A DNA stretch of 50,150 nucleotides from Candidatus Zixiibacteriota bacterium (GCA_014730345.1 WJIJ01000110.1:1-50150); one strand, 5' to 3'. Positions 26,432-35,528 are shown, numbered from the stretch's first letter. Translations and numbers: made by a program. Notes: generated from the letters alone by a model not told the origin.

Positions 26432-28630
26432 ATGATAAGAAAAGCTGACCCTGGAATATTTGGAGCCGCCCGCTCATTGATGCAGAGCGGCGATTTTCGG
26501 AGCGCCGAAACGCTTTTAAAAAACTTAGTTGCCGATTACCCAGATGACCCCAACGTTGCCTGCGCCATGGCCGATTGTTATGCGGGTATGCCAGATTATG
26601 AATCGGCGGAATACTGGTACAGGAGAGCCGTTTCTATACAGCCATATAATCCCCAATTGGGCTTAAGCTACAATCGGTTTCGAATTGCCAACCTGCGTAA
26701 ACTCCCCCAGGACCGGCCTAAGTTTTTAATCGGCCCCCTGATGGGAGCGGCTTATTTTTTCGCTAATTACGCCGACTGCGTATTTTACGGTTCCAATAAC
26801 CCGGTTCAGAATGATCCGACCCAGATTCAATCCGGTATATATTCAGATATCAGTAATATTATTAAAAACTGCCCGAATGGATTTACTCCGGAAAAAATCA
26901 TCTGTATGATTCCCGAATACAACTCGCCTCCGGCCGGAATTGAGGACTGCGGGATAGAAACAGTAGGCGTTTACACGGACCTCCCCGCCCACTCGGAAAT
27001 GATTGCGTTAACGGCGCCATTATTTGATATATGTCTTACCCAGGGATTTCATGATGGCCCCGATATGCTTTTAAGGCTTGGGGCGCGGAAGTCCGGGACA
27101 GGATTTTTTATCGGCGATGACCCGCTTTTCTGGAGAGATACTAACAATCAAAGGGATATCGATATCCTGTTCCTGTCGACTTTCCAGGTCCCGCACCTAT
27201 ATAGAGGCCGGAACAGAATCATTAATGAACTGGTGAAACTGACAGATAAATACAAAATCGTTATCGGTACCGAAAACCAGAAAAATTCAGCGGAATTATC
27301 CACACGCGCGAAAATTGTCATCAACTCATCCCATTCCGGGGAACTAACCTCCGAGATGATAGCGCGGCGAATATTCGAGAGTATGAGTTGTGGCGCGCTA
27401 TGTTTCGCCGAGGAAAATATCGAGGTAGTCAAGCATTTCTACAAGGATAAATCGGAGATTGTCTATTATAATCCGGAAAACCTTTTGCCGCTTCTGGAAA
27501 GCTATCTGAAAAGCGACAGCGAACGACAGCGTATTGCAGAATCAGGCAAAAAGAAAACCATCTCGGAATATACTTATGCCCGCAACATAGAGAAAATATT
27601 TTACCTGGTGAAGGCGGAGCATGGCTATCGCATTTCGGATACTAACCGCAAGATTCACAAAGCCGAGTATAACCTCCGAAGGGCAAGGTCACTGTTCTAT
27701 TCGCATACCCAGAGGAACTATAACCAGATAAATAACCTTTTAAAATCCGCGGGAGACCAGGATCCGGCATTTGAATCCGAGTGCGAGAACGATCTCGCCG
27801 TTGTTTCCGCTTACGCTTTGGGAATAAGAGATTCTGAAGGAAAATTCCGTAAAATCGACAGCGCAGAAAACCCCATATTGTTCGCCAACGCGGTTATCTC
27901 CGAACTTGCCGGAAATCATATTGATTCAGCTTTGAAATTGATGGCCATGGGAATTCCCTCTTACAAAAACGGAATAAATTTTGGCCTTCCGCTTTATCTT
28001 GTAATGAGCAGGGACGGACTGATCCCCCCGGAAAGACATACTTCGAGTATTTACTACATTAAAATCCAGGAAGCATACTTGCAGTATCCGCTATTGGATG
28101 ATGGCTTTAAAGGGCGGATTCAAAAAATAGTAGAGGCTGAATTGAATAAGCAGGCAGGTAGTTCACTATGCGCGATTGAAAAGTACGAGGAAGCTATCTC
28201 TATGATGGAAACGGCTGTGGAAGAATATGCCAATGATTATCAACTCCACCATCAATTGAGTATCGCTTATCATGAAACCGGAAAGATAGAGAAGGCGCTC
28301 GAATTATCCCGAAAGGCATGCGAGCTACTGCCGTTGAATATCGAATACAGGTATACCTATTGCAAAATCCTCTATATGTTGGAAAACTATGAGGAAATTT
28401 TCGAAACTGCCGATTCCTTATTAAAGGCGGATATTCGCATCGAAGGAAGTTTAGTACCGATTGTATTGATGCGCAATGCCGCGGCGGAAAAAATAAAACA
28501 TCCTGACGCGGATAAATATATTAATGACTTCCTCTCCAATACAGAATTGAGCGAAAGCGATTTTGAACTATTGGGAGATACCGGAAGAGAAATTTTAGAT
28601 AAATGGCGACAACTATCCTCTAAACAATGA
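26432..28630 (+). CDS. TPR-CgeB-like glycosyltransferase flanked by TPRs on both sides
   Basis: This 732-residue protein has N-terminal TPRs over about 1-90 (SAETLLKNLVADYPDDPNVA). The GT-B core runs from about 120 to 410, with DILFLSTFQVPHLYRGRNRI near 243 and the donor-side helix MIARRIFESMSCGALCFAEE near 320. After a helical linker there is a second TPR block at about 567-685 (KYEEAISMMETAVEEYANDY). I chose the ATG at 26432, just after the previous stop; the frame is also open upstream inside the radical SAM gene, but without a site. Probable cytoplasmic protein glycosyltransferase. Confidence 0.72.
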   Translation: MIRKADPGIFGAARSLMQSGDFRSAETLLKNLVADYPDDPNVACAMADCYAGMPDYESAEYWYRRAVSIQPYNPQLGLSYNRFRIANLRKLPQDRPKFLIGPLMGAAYFFANYADCVFYGSNNPVQNDPTQIQSGIYSDISNIIKNCPNGFTPEKIICMIPEYNSPPAGIEDCGIETVGVYTDLPAHSEMIALTAPLFDICLTQGFHDGPDMLLRLGARKSGTGFFIGDDPLFWRDTNNQRDIDILFLSTFQVPHLYRGRNRIINELVKLTDKYKIVIGTENQKNSAELSTRAKIVINSSHSGELTSEMIARRIFESMSCGALCFAEENIEVVKHFYKDKSEIVYYNPENLLPLLESYLKSDSERQRIAESGKKKTISEYTYARNIEKIFYLVKAEHGYRISDTNRKIHKAEYNLRRARSLFYSHTQRNYNQINNLLKSAGDQDPAFESECENDLAVVSAYALGIRDSEGKFRKIDSAENPILFANAVISELAGNHIDSALKLMAMGIPSYKNGINFGLPLYLVMSRDGLIPPERHTSSIYYIKIQEAYLQYPLLDDGFKGRIQKIVEAELNKQAGSSLCAIEKYEEAISMMETAVEEYANDYQLHHQLSIAYHETGKIEKALELSRKACELLPLNIEYRYTYCKILYMLENYEEIFETADSLLKADIRIEGSLVPIVLMRNAAAEKIKHPDADKYINDFLSNTELSESDFELLGDTGREILDKWRQLSSKQ

Positions 28631-28639
28631 GGTAATACT

Positions 28640-29737
28640 ATGTATAAAGGCAAAACTGTCCTGGTGACCGGGGGAACGGGTTCGTTCGGTCATTATATTG
28701 TTAAAGAGCTGATGAGAAAAGACCCCGCCGAGATACGCATCTTCAGCCGCGATGAGAAAAAGCAGGATGACATGCGTTATAAGTACCGCCACATGGACAA
28801 TCTGCGGTTCATTATAGGCGACGTGCGCAACAGCGAAAGCCTTATGAATGCTGTTCGCGGCTCCGATATGATATTTCACGCGGCGGCATTAAAACAGGTC
28901 CCCAGTTGCGAATATAACGTCCATGAAGCGGTTTTGACCAATATTATCGGCGGCAAGAATGTTATCGATTGCGCGATTGAGGAAAATGTCGAAAAAGTTA
29001 TCGCGGTTTCCACCGACAAGGCGGTCAAACCGGTTAATACCATGGGCATGACCAAGGCGTTGCAGGAAAAGCTCATGATATGGGCGAACCTGAATAAAAA
29101 CGGGTGCAGAACGGTTTTCGCCGCCGTTCGCTATGGCAACGTGGTCGGCTCACGCGGCTCGGTTGTGCCGCTCTTCAAAAAGCAGATCGAGGAGGGCGGA
29201 CCGTTGACTATTACCGACCCGGAAATGACCAGGTTTATCCTTACCCTGGAACAGGCGGTTAAGCTGGTTTTTAAAGCCGCCGAAGAAGCTGTCGGCGGGG
29301 AGATATTCGTGATGAAGATACCGTCGGTCAAAATTGGAAACCTCGCCGATGTTATGCTCTCCAGCGTACCGGAGTCGCTTCGCCCGGATGTTAAAATCTC
29401 CGGCATCCGCCCCGGGGAAAAAATTGATGAAGTGCTGGTTTCCGAGGAAGAAGCTTTCCGCACTATCGACATGGGCGATTACTATTGCATTCTACCGGCA
29501 GTCGATATTCCCGTGGTTAGGGAACGATACAGGGACGTTCCCTTTGTCAATATTACCGAATATACCTCCGGCAATACCGAAAGATACAGCGATGAGAACA
29601 TGGTGCGACTGCTCGACAGCGAGGGATGGATGCCCACTGTAAGGTCCATCATGGTAAAAAGAGGTTTGAGTGAAGATGATACCAGTCTACGGAGCATAAA
29701 CCGAAATCGAATCATCAGGGAGATGGAGACGCTGTGA
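28640..29737 (+). CDS. UDP-GlcNAc 4,6-dehydratase, CapE/FnlA-type (MxxxK)
   Basis: A 365-residue polysaccharide-biosynthesis SDR. VLVTGGTGSFGHYIVKELM binds NAD(P); RIFSRDEKKQDDMRYKY, AAALKQVPSCE and AVSTDKAVKP are hallmarks of the FlaA1/PseB/CapE group. The catalytic Y-x3-K is M-x3-K here (M135 to K139 in TMGMTK). This is the known feature of the 5-inverting CapE/WbjB/FnlA branch, which leads to L-FucNAc-type sugars, and not of PseB. VPLFKKQIEEGGPLTITDP and ISGIRPGEKIDEVL also fit. The product would be a UDP-4-keto-6-deoxy-hexose for the island's aminotransferase. Confidence 0.85.
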   Translation: MYKGKTVLVTGGTGSFGHYIVKELMRKDPAEIRIFSRDEKKQDDMRYKYRHMDNLRFIIGDVRNSESLMNAVRGSDMIFHAAALKQVPSCEYNVHEAVLTNIIGGKNVIDCAIEENVEKVIAVSTDKAVKPVNTMGMTKALQEKLMIWANLNKNGCRTVFAAVRYGNVVGSRGSVVPLFKKQIEEGGPLTITDPEMTRFILTLEQAVKLVFKAAEEAVGGEIFVMKIPSVKIGNLADVMLSSVPESLRPDVKISGIRPGEKIDEVLVSEEEAFRTIDMGDYYCILPAVDIPVVRERYRDVPFVNITEYTSGNTERYSDENMVRLLDSEGWMPTVRSIMVKRGLSEDDTSLRSINRNRIIREMETL

Positions 29738-32559
29738 CTAAAAACAAATCTAATAGCAAAAAACGTAAATTAGCAATAAAGAAAAAGAATAAAGATGTAT
29801 TCCCGCGCAAAGAGCTAAAAGCCATCGACAAACTCGAGAAGATGATGGAGGCGGGGGACTACTCGGGCATAAAACGCGCGGTTAAGAAAACCATATACAA
29901 GGAACTAACCAATAAGGTTTTGCGCGAAAGGGCGGTATACCTTGGGGCATTCGCCATTACGTCACTGAACGAACCTAATGCGGCCCTTCGACTTCTAAGG
30001 GAGCATGTCTTCATCCCCGATAATGTAGACAGGGAATATCTGTATACTTATTTGTTATTGAAAGTAAACGAACCGGAAGCTGTCATCAAGCATGGCTCGA
30101 GATACCTGCGGTTTTATAGAAACGAACCCGAATACAGCAATTCCGAATTCAACCGCACAAATATTCGCAACAGGCACGAGGTGCATAATTTCCTGGCCCT
30201 TGCCTATAAAAAGATGTTTCTCGCCGAAAAAGCAATCCGGGAATTTAAATATGCTATCAGGTTTAAAAACGATTATGAAGAATCAATATTGAACCTCATA
30301 TCCCTTTTGATCGAGAATAACCGTTTCGCCGAAAGCGAAGAGTTATGTGATAAGTACCGGGATGTACTCCAAAATAATCCCCAGTTGGAAAGCCTGCACG
30401 CGATTGCCGTATTTGGCAGTGGAGAGACAGAAACGGGCGAAAAATTGCTCAATCGTCTTCTCGAGAAATACCCGGATTCGCCCGATGCTATCCTCAACCT
30501 GGGTGTTATGTACCAGAAAACCGGCGACTATAACAAAGCCCGTGAATATTACCTCAAAGCCAGGGAAATAGCCCCTGAACATAGAGGAGTGATTGAAAAC
30601 CTCTTCAAACTCGAGGTAAATCACTTCGGTAAAGAACCAGCAATTTCCCTGTGCATGATAGTCAAAAATGAAGAAGACAATATTGCCCGATGCCTTAATT
30701 CGATTAAAGATGTAGTAGACCAGATGGTTGTGGTCGATACCGGTTCCACCGACCGTACCGCGGAAATTGCCGGGGAAATGGGAGCGGAAGTATATCATCA
30801 CCCGTGGAGGAATTCATTCTCGGAGGCAAGAAACAACTCCATAAAGTATGCTACCGGCGACTGGATAATCTACCTCGATGCCGATGAAGAGCTTTTTGAA
30901 GAGGATAAGGAAAAACTGCGCCAGGCGGCAAGAGACACTAATTCTAACGCGGTTTCCATACAAATTTTCAACCCGACTCACGGTAAACAGCAGGGTTACC
31001 TTAGATTTACGAGAATGTGGAGGAATCACCTCGGCTTCCATTTTGAGGGAATCGTTCATAACCAGCTTGTATACGACGGTTTCGTAAACGAAAGCGATGT
31101 CCGCATACGGCATTATGGCTACGGTTATGAAAAAGAGAAAATGGAGAAGAAGTATGAAAGATCTTCCGCTCTTTTATTGGAACAATTAGAAGAAAACCCG
31201 GATAACACATTCGCCTTGTTCAATCTGGCTCAGATCAGGAGGGGCCAGCAGAATCATGAAGAAGTGATCAAATATGCCAGCAGGCTGACTGAGCTGATTA
31301 ACGAAAAAACCCGAGGCCAACTCCATCTTTACCTGATGGGTCTCGACCAGCTTTGCACATCCCATTTCTTCCTGAAAGATTACCGGAAATCTATTGAATT
31401 TGGCAAAAAGGCGTTAAAAGTCAAGCCTGACTATTTCGATCCAATGTTGACTATCGCGTCAGCATATACAGCCATTGAAGATTTTGAGCAGGCTCTGCAT
31501 TATTACAACCTGTTTTTAGAAACCATCGATAGCTTCGATCCTGAGAAAGAAAAGGTAAACCTGATTTTAAACAATCTCGGTTCTGAATATTATGCTTACT
31601 ATGGCATCGGAGCGATTTACCGCCGGATGAAACGCTATAAAGAAGCCGAGAAATACTTATTGAAAGTTTCCGAACAGGTCGAAAACCACCTCAAATTGCA
31701 CTTTGAACTTGGACAATTAGCGTTCGATAGAAAAGACTATCAGGCCGCCAAAAAGGAATTCGAACTCGACCTGCGGTATAATAAAGACAGCAGTGAATCG
31801 CACTTTATGCTTGGTGAAGTACTGGCAATAACCGGTGAAAAGAAAAACGCTCTGCCATATTATAAAATGGCTGTTGAATTGGGTCTGGAAAGCCCGGTTG
31901 CCCTGTTTAAATACGCCGAAACTCTCAGCGAGTTAAACCGCTTCGATGAAGCTAAAACAGCGATAGAAACACTAATCGAAAAGTATCCTGACTTCTCATC
32001 CGCCTATCGAGTGAAGGGCAATATCGATTTCCAGTTAAAAGATTATAAATCCGCAGTTTCCGCGTATCAGAAGTTTTTAACGGATAATCCGGAGGATTAC
32101 AAAATAATAAGCAACCTCGGAAACAGCCACCTTAAAAACGGCGACTACGAAGATGCCATTAGAAGTTATGACTTGGCCCTTAATATAAAACCGGACTGTG
32201 CCATAAACTATCTCAACCTGGCAATTTGCTACAAGGAAATGGACAGGTGGAGCGAAGCGGTTGCTAATTTCAAGCGTTACGCCGACTTAAATCCCACCGA
32301 TACAGATATTTTTGTAGCTATCGCCGACTGCCTCGCTTCCGATGAAAGATACACGGAAGCTATAAGCTACTACGAAAAATACCTTTCGCGCAATCCAGGC
32401 GATTACCTGGCGATATTTAAGATGTCAGAATGCTACCGTATCCAGGGAGCGTTGGATGCCGCTGATTTGGGTTATAATGCTGTTTTGAAAATGAATCCTG
32501 AATTCGAACCCGCTAAAAGAATGAAATTGATGCTATCTGGCGAAGCGGCAAAAGCTTAA
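29734..32559 (+). CDS. Large TPR protein with embedded GT2 glycosyltransferase domain
   Basis: This 941-residue protein has TPRs over about 60-300. A GT-A family 2 domain starts near 303 (ISLCMIVKNEEDNIARCLNS), with VVDTGSTDRTAEIA and the metal-binding YLDADEE near 379. About 15 TPR-like helix pairs run from about 480 to the end (AIRSYDLALNIKPDCAINYL, for instance). The N-terminus is strongly basic (KNKSNSKKRKLAIKKKNK). No signal or membrane segment was seen. The start is GTG in a GTGA overlap. As the last gene before fliC, it is the best candidate in the island for direct recognition of flagellin, by analogy with TPR-containing flagellin glycosyltransferase FlmG of Caulobacter. Confidence 0.8.
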   Translation: MTKNKSNSKKRKLAIKKKNKDVFPRKELKAIDKLEKMMEAGDYSGIKRAVKKTIYKELTNKVLRERAVYLGAFAITSLNEPNAALRLLREHVFIPDNVDREYLYTYLLLKVNEPEAVIKHGSRYLRFYRNEPEYSNSEFNRTNIRNRHEVHNFLALAYKKMFLAEKAIREFKYAIRFKNDYEESILNLISLLIENNRFAESEELCDKYRDVLQNNPQLESLHAIAVFGSGETETGEKLLNRLLEKYPDSPDAILNLGVMYQKTGDYNKAREYYLKAREIAPEHRGVIENLFKLEVNHFGKEPAISLCMIVKNEEDNIARCLNSIKDVVDQMVVVDTGSTDRTAEIAGEMGAEVYHHPWRNSFSEARNNSIKYATGDWIIYLDADEELFEEDKEKLRQAARDTNSNAVSIQIFNPTHGKQQGYLRFTRMWRNHLGFHFEGIVHNQLVYDGFVNESDVRIRHYGYGYEKEKMEKKYERSSALLLEQLEENPDNTFALFNLAQIRRGQQNHEEVIKYASRLTELINEKTRGQLHLYLMGLDQLCTSHFFLKDYRKSIEFGKKALKVKPDYFDPMLTIASAYTAIEDFEQALHYYNLFLETIDSFDPEKEKVNLILNNLGSEYYAYYGIGAIYRRMKRYKEAEKYLLKVSEQVENHLKLHFELGQLAFDRKDYQAAKKEFELDLRYNKDSSESHFMLGEVLAITGEKKNALPYYKMAVELGLESPVALFKYAETLSELNRFDEAKTAIETLIEKYPDFSSAYRVKGNIDFQLKDYKSAVSAYQKFLTDNPEDYKIISNLGNSHLKNGDYEDAIRSYDLALNIKPDCAINYLNLAICYKEMDRWSEAVANFKRYADLNPTDTDIFVAIADCLASDERYTEAISYYEKYLSRNPGDYLAIFKMSECYRIQGALDAADLGYNAVLKMNPEFEPAKRMKLMLSGEAAKA

Positions 32560-32587
32560 AAAGTTTACAAAATTTGTGTTCCGGGGC

Positions 32588-32614
32588 TAAAGTGGTATAT
32601 TAGGGAGTCGATTA
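32588..32614 (+). promoter_or_regulatory. Sigma-28 (FliA) promoter of fliC
   Basis: TAAAGTGG at 32588-32595, 11 bp, then GTCGATTA at 32607-32614, against the consensus TAAAGTTT-N11-GCCGATAA. This gives an untranslated leader of about 160 nt before fliC. Confidence 0.7.
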
Positions 32615-32639
32615 CTTTCTTAGAAAATATATCGACTCC
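32604..32639. repeat. Inverted repeat overlapping the fliC -10 element
   Basis: GGAGTCGAT (32604-32612) and ATCGACTCC (32631-32639) are perfect 9-bp arms separated by 18 bp, with a small TTTC/GAAA stem inside. The left arm contains most of the sigma-28 -10 element. There is no T-run, so it is not a usual terminator; it could be an operator or a 5' RNA hairpin. Confidence 0.5.
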
Positions 32640-32779
32640 TGATAGCTTAAAATGGCGGTAATTTTATCAACAAGGAGGTCGTTTCAAACGAATTTTACTG
32701 TAAATGCCGTATTATAATGGATTATGGTACGGTATAACTTCAACGGAAGAAGTACTAAACAAATCAAGGAGGATTTTCA

Positions 32780-35047
32780 ATGGCATTACGTATTAACCAC
32801 AACGTAACCGCCCTCGACGCCTGGCGTAATCTTACCCTTACTACAGGTTCCATGCAGAATTCCATGGAAAAGCTGTCGTCCGGTTACAGAATTAACAAGG
32901 CCGCCGATGACCCGGCCGGCTTGGTTATCAGTGAGCAGTTCCGGGCCCAGATCGCAGGTTTGAATCGCGCTATCCAGAACTCCGAAGGTAGCATCAACAT
33001 GATCCAGACCGCTGAAGGCGCCCTCACTGAAATTAACAGCCTTCTGGTAAGCATGAGAGAGCTTGCTATCCATGCCGCCAACGAAGGTCTCAACGACGAA
33101 AACCAGCTTTTGGCTGACCAGTCGGAAATCTCCAACTCCATCAAGACCATCAACAGAATTGCCGCCAATACCCAGTTCGGCACCAAGATGTTGCTCGATG
33201 GTTCCGCGGACAACGTTTCCACCATCACCACCGGCAATACCTCTGGCTTGAACCTGAAGGAATCCGGATTGTCCGACGGCGTTCACAGTATTTCCGCCAC
33301 CAAGGTTACAGATCCTTCGGCTACTTTCAATACCACTTCTCTTGGTATCAAGAGCCCGGAATATGTCAACAAGATGGCTGGTGGCATTCATAATGTTGAT
33401 GTTGTTCAGGCTTCCGACGGCGCGACCAAAACCACTAACGCTATTCAGATTCGCGATGCCTGGAACAACGGTTTAAGGCTTCTGGACGGCGCCGCTACCG
33501 TAGCTAAAATTACCGGTACAATGGCTGCTGCCGCCAACAGCCTCGGCGATACCGCAACCGTTTCATTCCAGTTGAACTACCAGGAATCTATCGATGGACC
33601 GGTTGGCGTGCAGACCCTTACCTTCAATATTACCGCCCCTGCCACGAACATGTCCGCTACCATGTCCGCGCGCGTTATTACTGAAGGTTTGAACAGCGCT
33701 ATCTCCAATAACACCGAACTCGCCGGTAAGGTTATCGCCAGTGTAGCCGCTACCGGACAGATGGCGATTAAATCCGTCGATTCCGGCGCGCAGTATTCAG
33801 TTATGGCCGCCGCCATGAATACTTCCGGTAACATCACCTTCAACTGGAGCGCCCAGTCAATAATTGGTGATTCCGGACGCGGCGCTTCGGCTGATGATAC
33901 TTTGACTGTCAATGCCCTGGTCGCGACCGCCGGCGGAGGTGACAACACTTACGCCGCCCAGGCTCTTGACCTGGTTTCGGCCGCTACCACCATTGTCAAC
34001 GAAGCCCAGTTGCTGAAGATCGTTGCCACCCAGATGAGGCAGACTTTCGGTACCGTTCATGGTGATTCCACCGCTTCGGGCGCAAACGCCCTTGCCAGGA
34101 TCTCCGTGGCTACCACTACCACCGCCGAAGGTCACACTGCTCTGGTATTCAAGACCAGGGATGAAGGCTCGCACTTCTACCTTGGATTCAATGAAAGCTC
34201 TTCAGCTTCCAGCCGCACCAGCCTCGCCTTCGGTATTGACCCTGATGGCGTCAATATTACCGGTCAGGACGCGTTGGTCTCTGTTGATGGCTATATCAAC
34301 ACCATAGACGAGGTGCGCTATTACGAAAATAGCACCTCCGACCTGGTAACATATACCCTTTATGATGGTTCTGACACCTCGACCCGCGGAAGCTTCCAGA
34401 TTACTGTCGAGAACGGCAAGACTTACGGTGGAATAAACGTTGGCAACATCCTCATGGATGTTGAAGCCGCGACATTCTCGGTAAGGCTCGACGGCGGACC
34501 GGAGTACAACGTAACCGCCGGGGAATGGACCACGCTGTTCAACGCCAGCGGTGAAGAATCCATTAAGGTCAAGTACGACCTCGATTCGCAGGGCGGAACC
34601 GAAAGAATCAGGAATACCGACCAGTCCCTGGTCTTCCAGATCGGCGCTAATGTCGGCCAGACCAGCAAGATCGGTATCCTGAACATGAACGCCAGCTATC
34701 TCGGTCAGAACGTAACCGGCAACCAGTTCAACTCACTGGCTGATATCGATGTTACTTCCGCCGAGAAAGCCTCCGATGCCCAGGCTGTAATCGATGCCGC
34801 CATCGACGAGGTAACCAACCTCCGCGGTAATCTCGGTTCGTTCCAGCGCAATACTCTGGAATCTAACCTGACCAACTTGAGAATCGCTTCTCAGAACCTG
34901 ACTGCCGCGGAAGCTACTATCCGCGACACCGATATGGCTCTGGAGATGAGCAACTTCGTACGCAACCAGATCCTGCTTCAGGCTGGTACTTCGATGTTGG
35001 CTCAGGCGAACCAGGTTCCCCAGGTGGTTCTCTCGCTCTTCAGGTAA
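32780..35047 (+). CDS. fliC: Flagellin, large (755 aa)
   Basis: This is the filament subunit. The conserved N-terminal D0/D1 part (MALRINHNVTALDAWRNLTL; LSSGYRINKAADDPAGLVIS) spans about 1-165 and the C-terminal one about 655-755, ending AEATIRDTDMALEMSNFVRN then QILLQAGTSMLAQANQ and a final LSLFR. The roughly 490 residues between are Ser/Thr/Ala/Gly-rich and unrelated to common flagellins. They would form the exposed outer domains, a rich target for O-glycosylation by the enzymes encoded directly upstream. A strong AAGGAGG lies 7 bases before the ATG. A sigma-28 promoter and a 160-nt leader precede it, and a long hairpin follows. Confidence 0.96.
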   Translation: MALRINHNVTALDAWRNLTLTTGSMQNSMEKLSSGYRINKAADDPAGLVISEQFRAQIAGLNRAIQNSEGSINMIQTAEGALTEINSLLVSMRELAIHAANEGLNDENQLLADQSEISNSIKTINRIAANTQFGTKMLLDGSADNVSTITTGNTSGLNLKESGLSDGVHSISATKVTDPSATFNTTSLGIKSPEYVNKMAGGIHNVDVVQASDGATKTTNAIQIRDAWNNGLRLLDGAATVAKITGTMAAAANSLGDTATVSFQLNYQESIDGPVGVQTLTFNITAPATNMSATMSARVITEGLNSAISNNTELAGKVIASVAATGQMAIKSVDSGAQYSVMAAAMNTSGNITFNWSAQSIIGDSGRGASADDTLTVNALVATAGGGDNTYAAQALDLVSAATTIVNEAQLLKIVATQMRQTFGTVHGDSTASGANALARISVATTTTAEGHTALVFKTRDEGSHFYLGFNESSSASSRTSLAFGIDPDGVNITGQDALVSVDGYINTIDEVRYYENSTSDLVTYTLYDGSDTSTRGSFQITVENGKTYGGINVGNILMDVEAATFSVRLDGGPEYNVTAGEWTTLFNASGEESIKVKYDLDSQGGTERIRNTDQSLVFQIGANVGQTSKIGILNMNASYLGQNVTGNQFNSLADIDVTSAEKASDAQAVIDAAIDEVTNLRGNLGSFQRNTLESNLTNLRIASQNLTAAEATIRDTDMALEMSNFVRNQILLQAGTSMLAQANQVPQVVLSLFR

Positions 35048-35056
35048 TTTATATAC

Positions 35057-35094
35057 AATGGACAGTAAGGCGCTTCGCGCGCCTTACTTCCATT
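35057..35094 (+). terminator. Strong hairpin after fliC
   Basis: A perfect 9-bp stem, GTAAGGCGC/GCGCCTTAC (35065-35073 with 35079-35087), is extended by AATGGA/TCCATT (35057-35062 with 35089-35094) across a small internal loop. No T-run follows, so it may act as a partial terminator or as a 3'-end stabiliser that keeps flagellin mRNA more abundant than flaG-fliD mRNA. Confidence 0.55.
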
Positions 35095-35115
35095 AATTGA
35101 AAGGGGTGATGTTTT

Positions 35116-35505
35116 ATGAAAGTTAATCCTGTTACCGATTTGACCGGCAAACAAGCTGGATCCAATGCTGTCGGTCATAGCCCCATGCCTGAAAATGCGA
35201 AATCCACCGGGAAGGGTGAATCTACCAGAGTGGAGATAAATCTTCCCAGGTCTAATCAGCACAATGACGGTCAACTTACTAATGAACAGGAAATCAGTAA
35301 AGCTATCGATAATGTCAGCCAGATGCTCGCTGACAAGCATATTGATTTGAACTGGAATTACGATGATAAATCTAATAGCATAGTTATAAGATTTGTCGAA
35401 AGAAACAGCAATAAATTGATACGTCAGGTACCGCCTGAGGAGATACTTAAGCTCCGACAGCATATTACCGAAATGCTTGGGATGATATACGATCAGAAAC
35501 TTTGA
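35116..35505 (+). CDS. flaG: FlaG family flagellar protein
   Basis: This 129-residue protein has a variable, disordered first half and a conserved FlaG second half: ISKAIDNVSQMLADKHIDLN, a VIRFVERNSNKLIRQVPPEE strand-turn, and the ending ILKLRQHITEMLGMIYDQ. The family lies between flagellin and fliD genes in many bacteria and affects filament length; its biochemical role is not settled. The ATG has GGGGTGAT seven to eight bases upstream. Confidence 0.85.
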   Translation: MKVNPVTDLTGKQAGSNAVGHSPMPENAKSTGKGESTRVEINLPRSNQHNDGQLTNEQEISKAIDNVSQMLADKHIDLNWNYDDKSNSIVIRFVERNSNKLIRQVPPEEILKLRQHITEMLGMIYDQKL

Positions 35506-35528
35506 TGATTCCGATCATTGTTTATTTC

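Noticed and set aside
16178..32559. Capsule or O-antigen locus
   Set aside because: There is no flippase, polymerase, ABC exporter or initiating phosphoglycosyltransferase in the stretch, and all glycosyltransferases look soluble with TPRs; protein glycosylation fits better.
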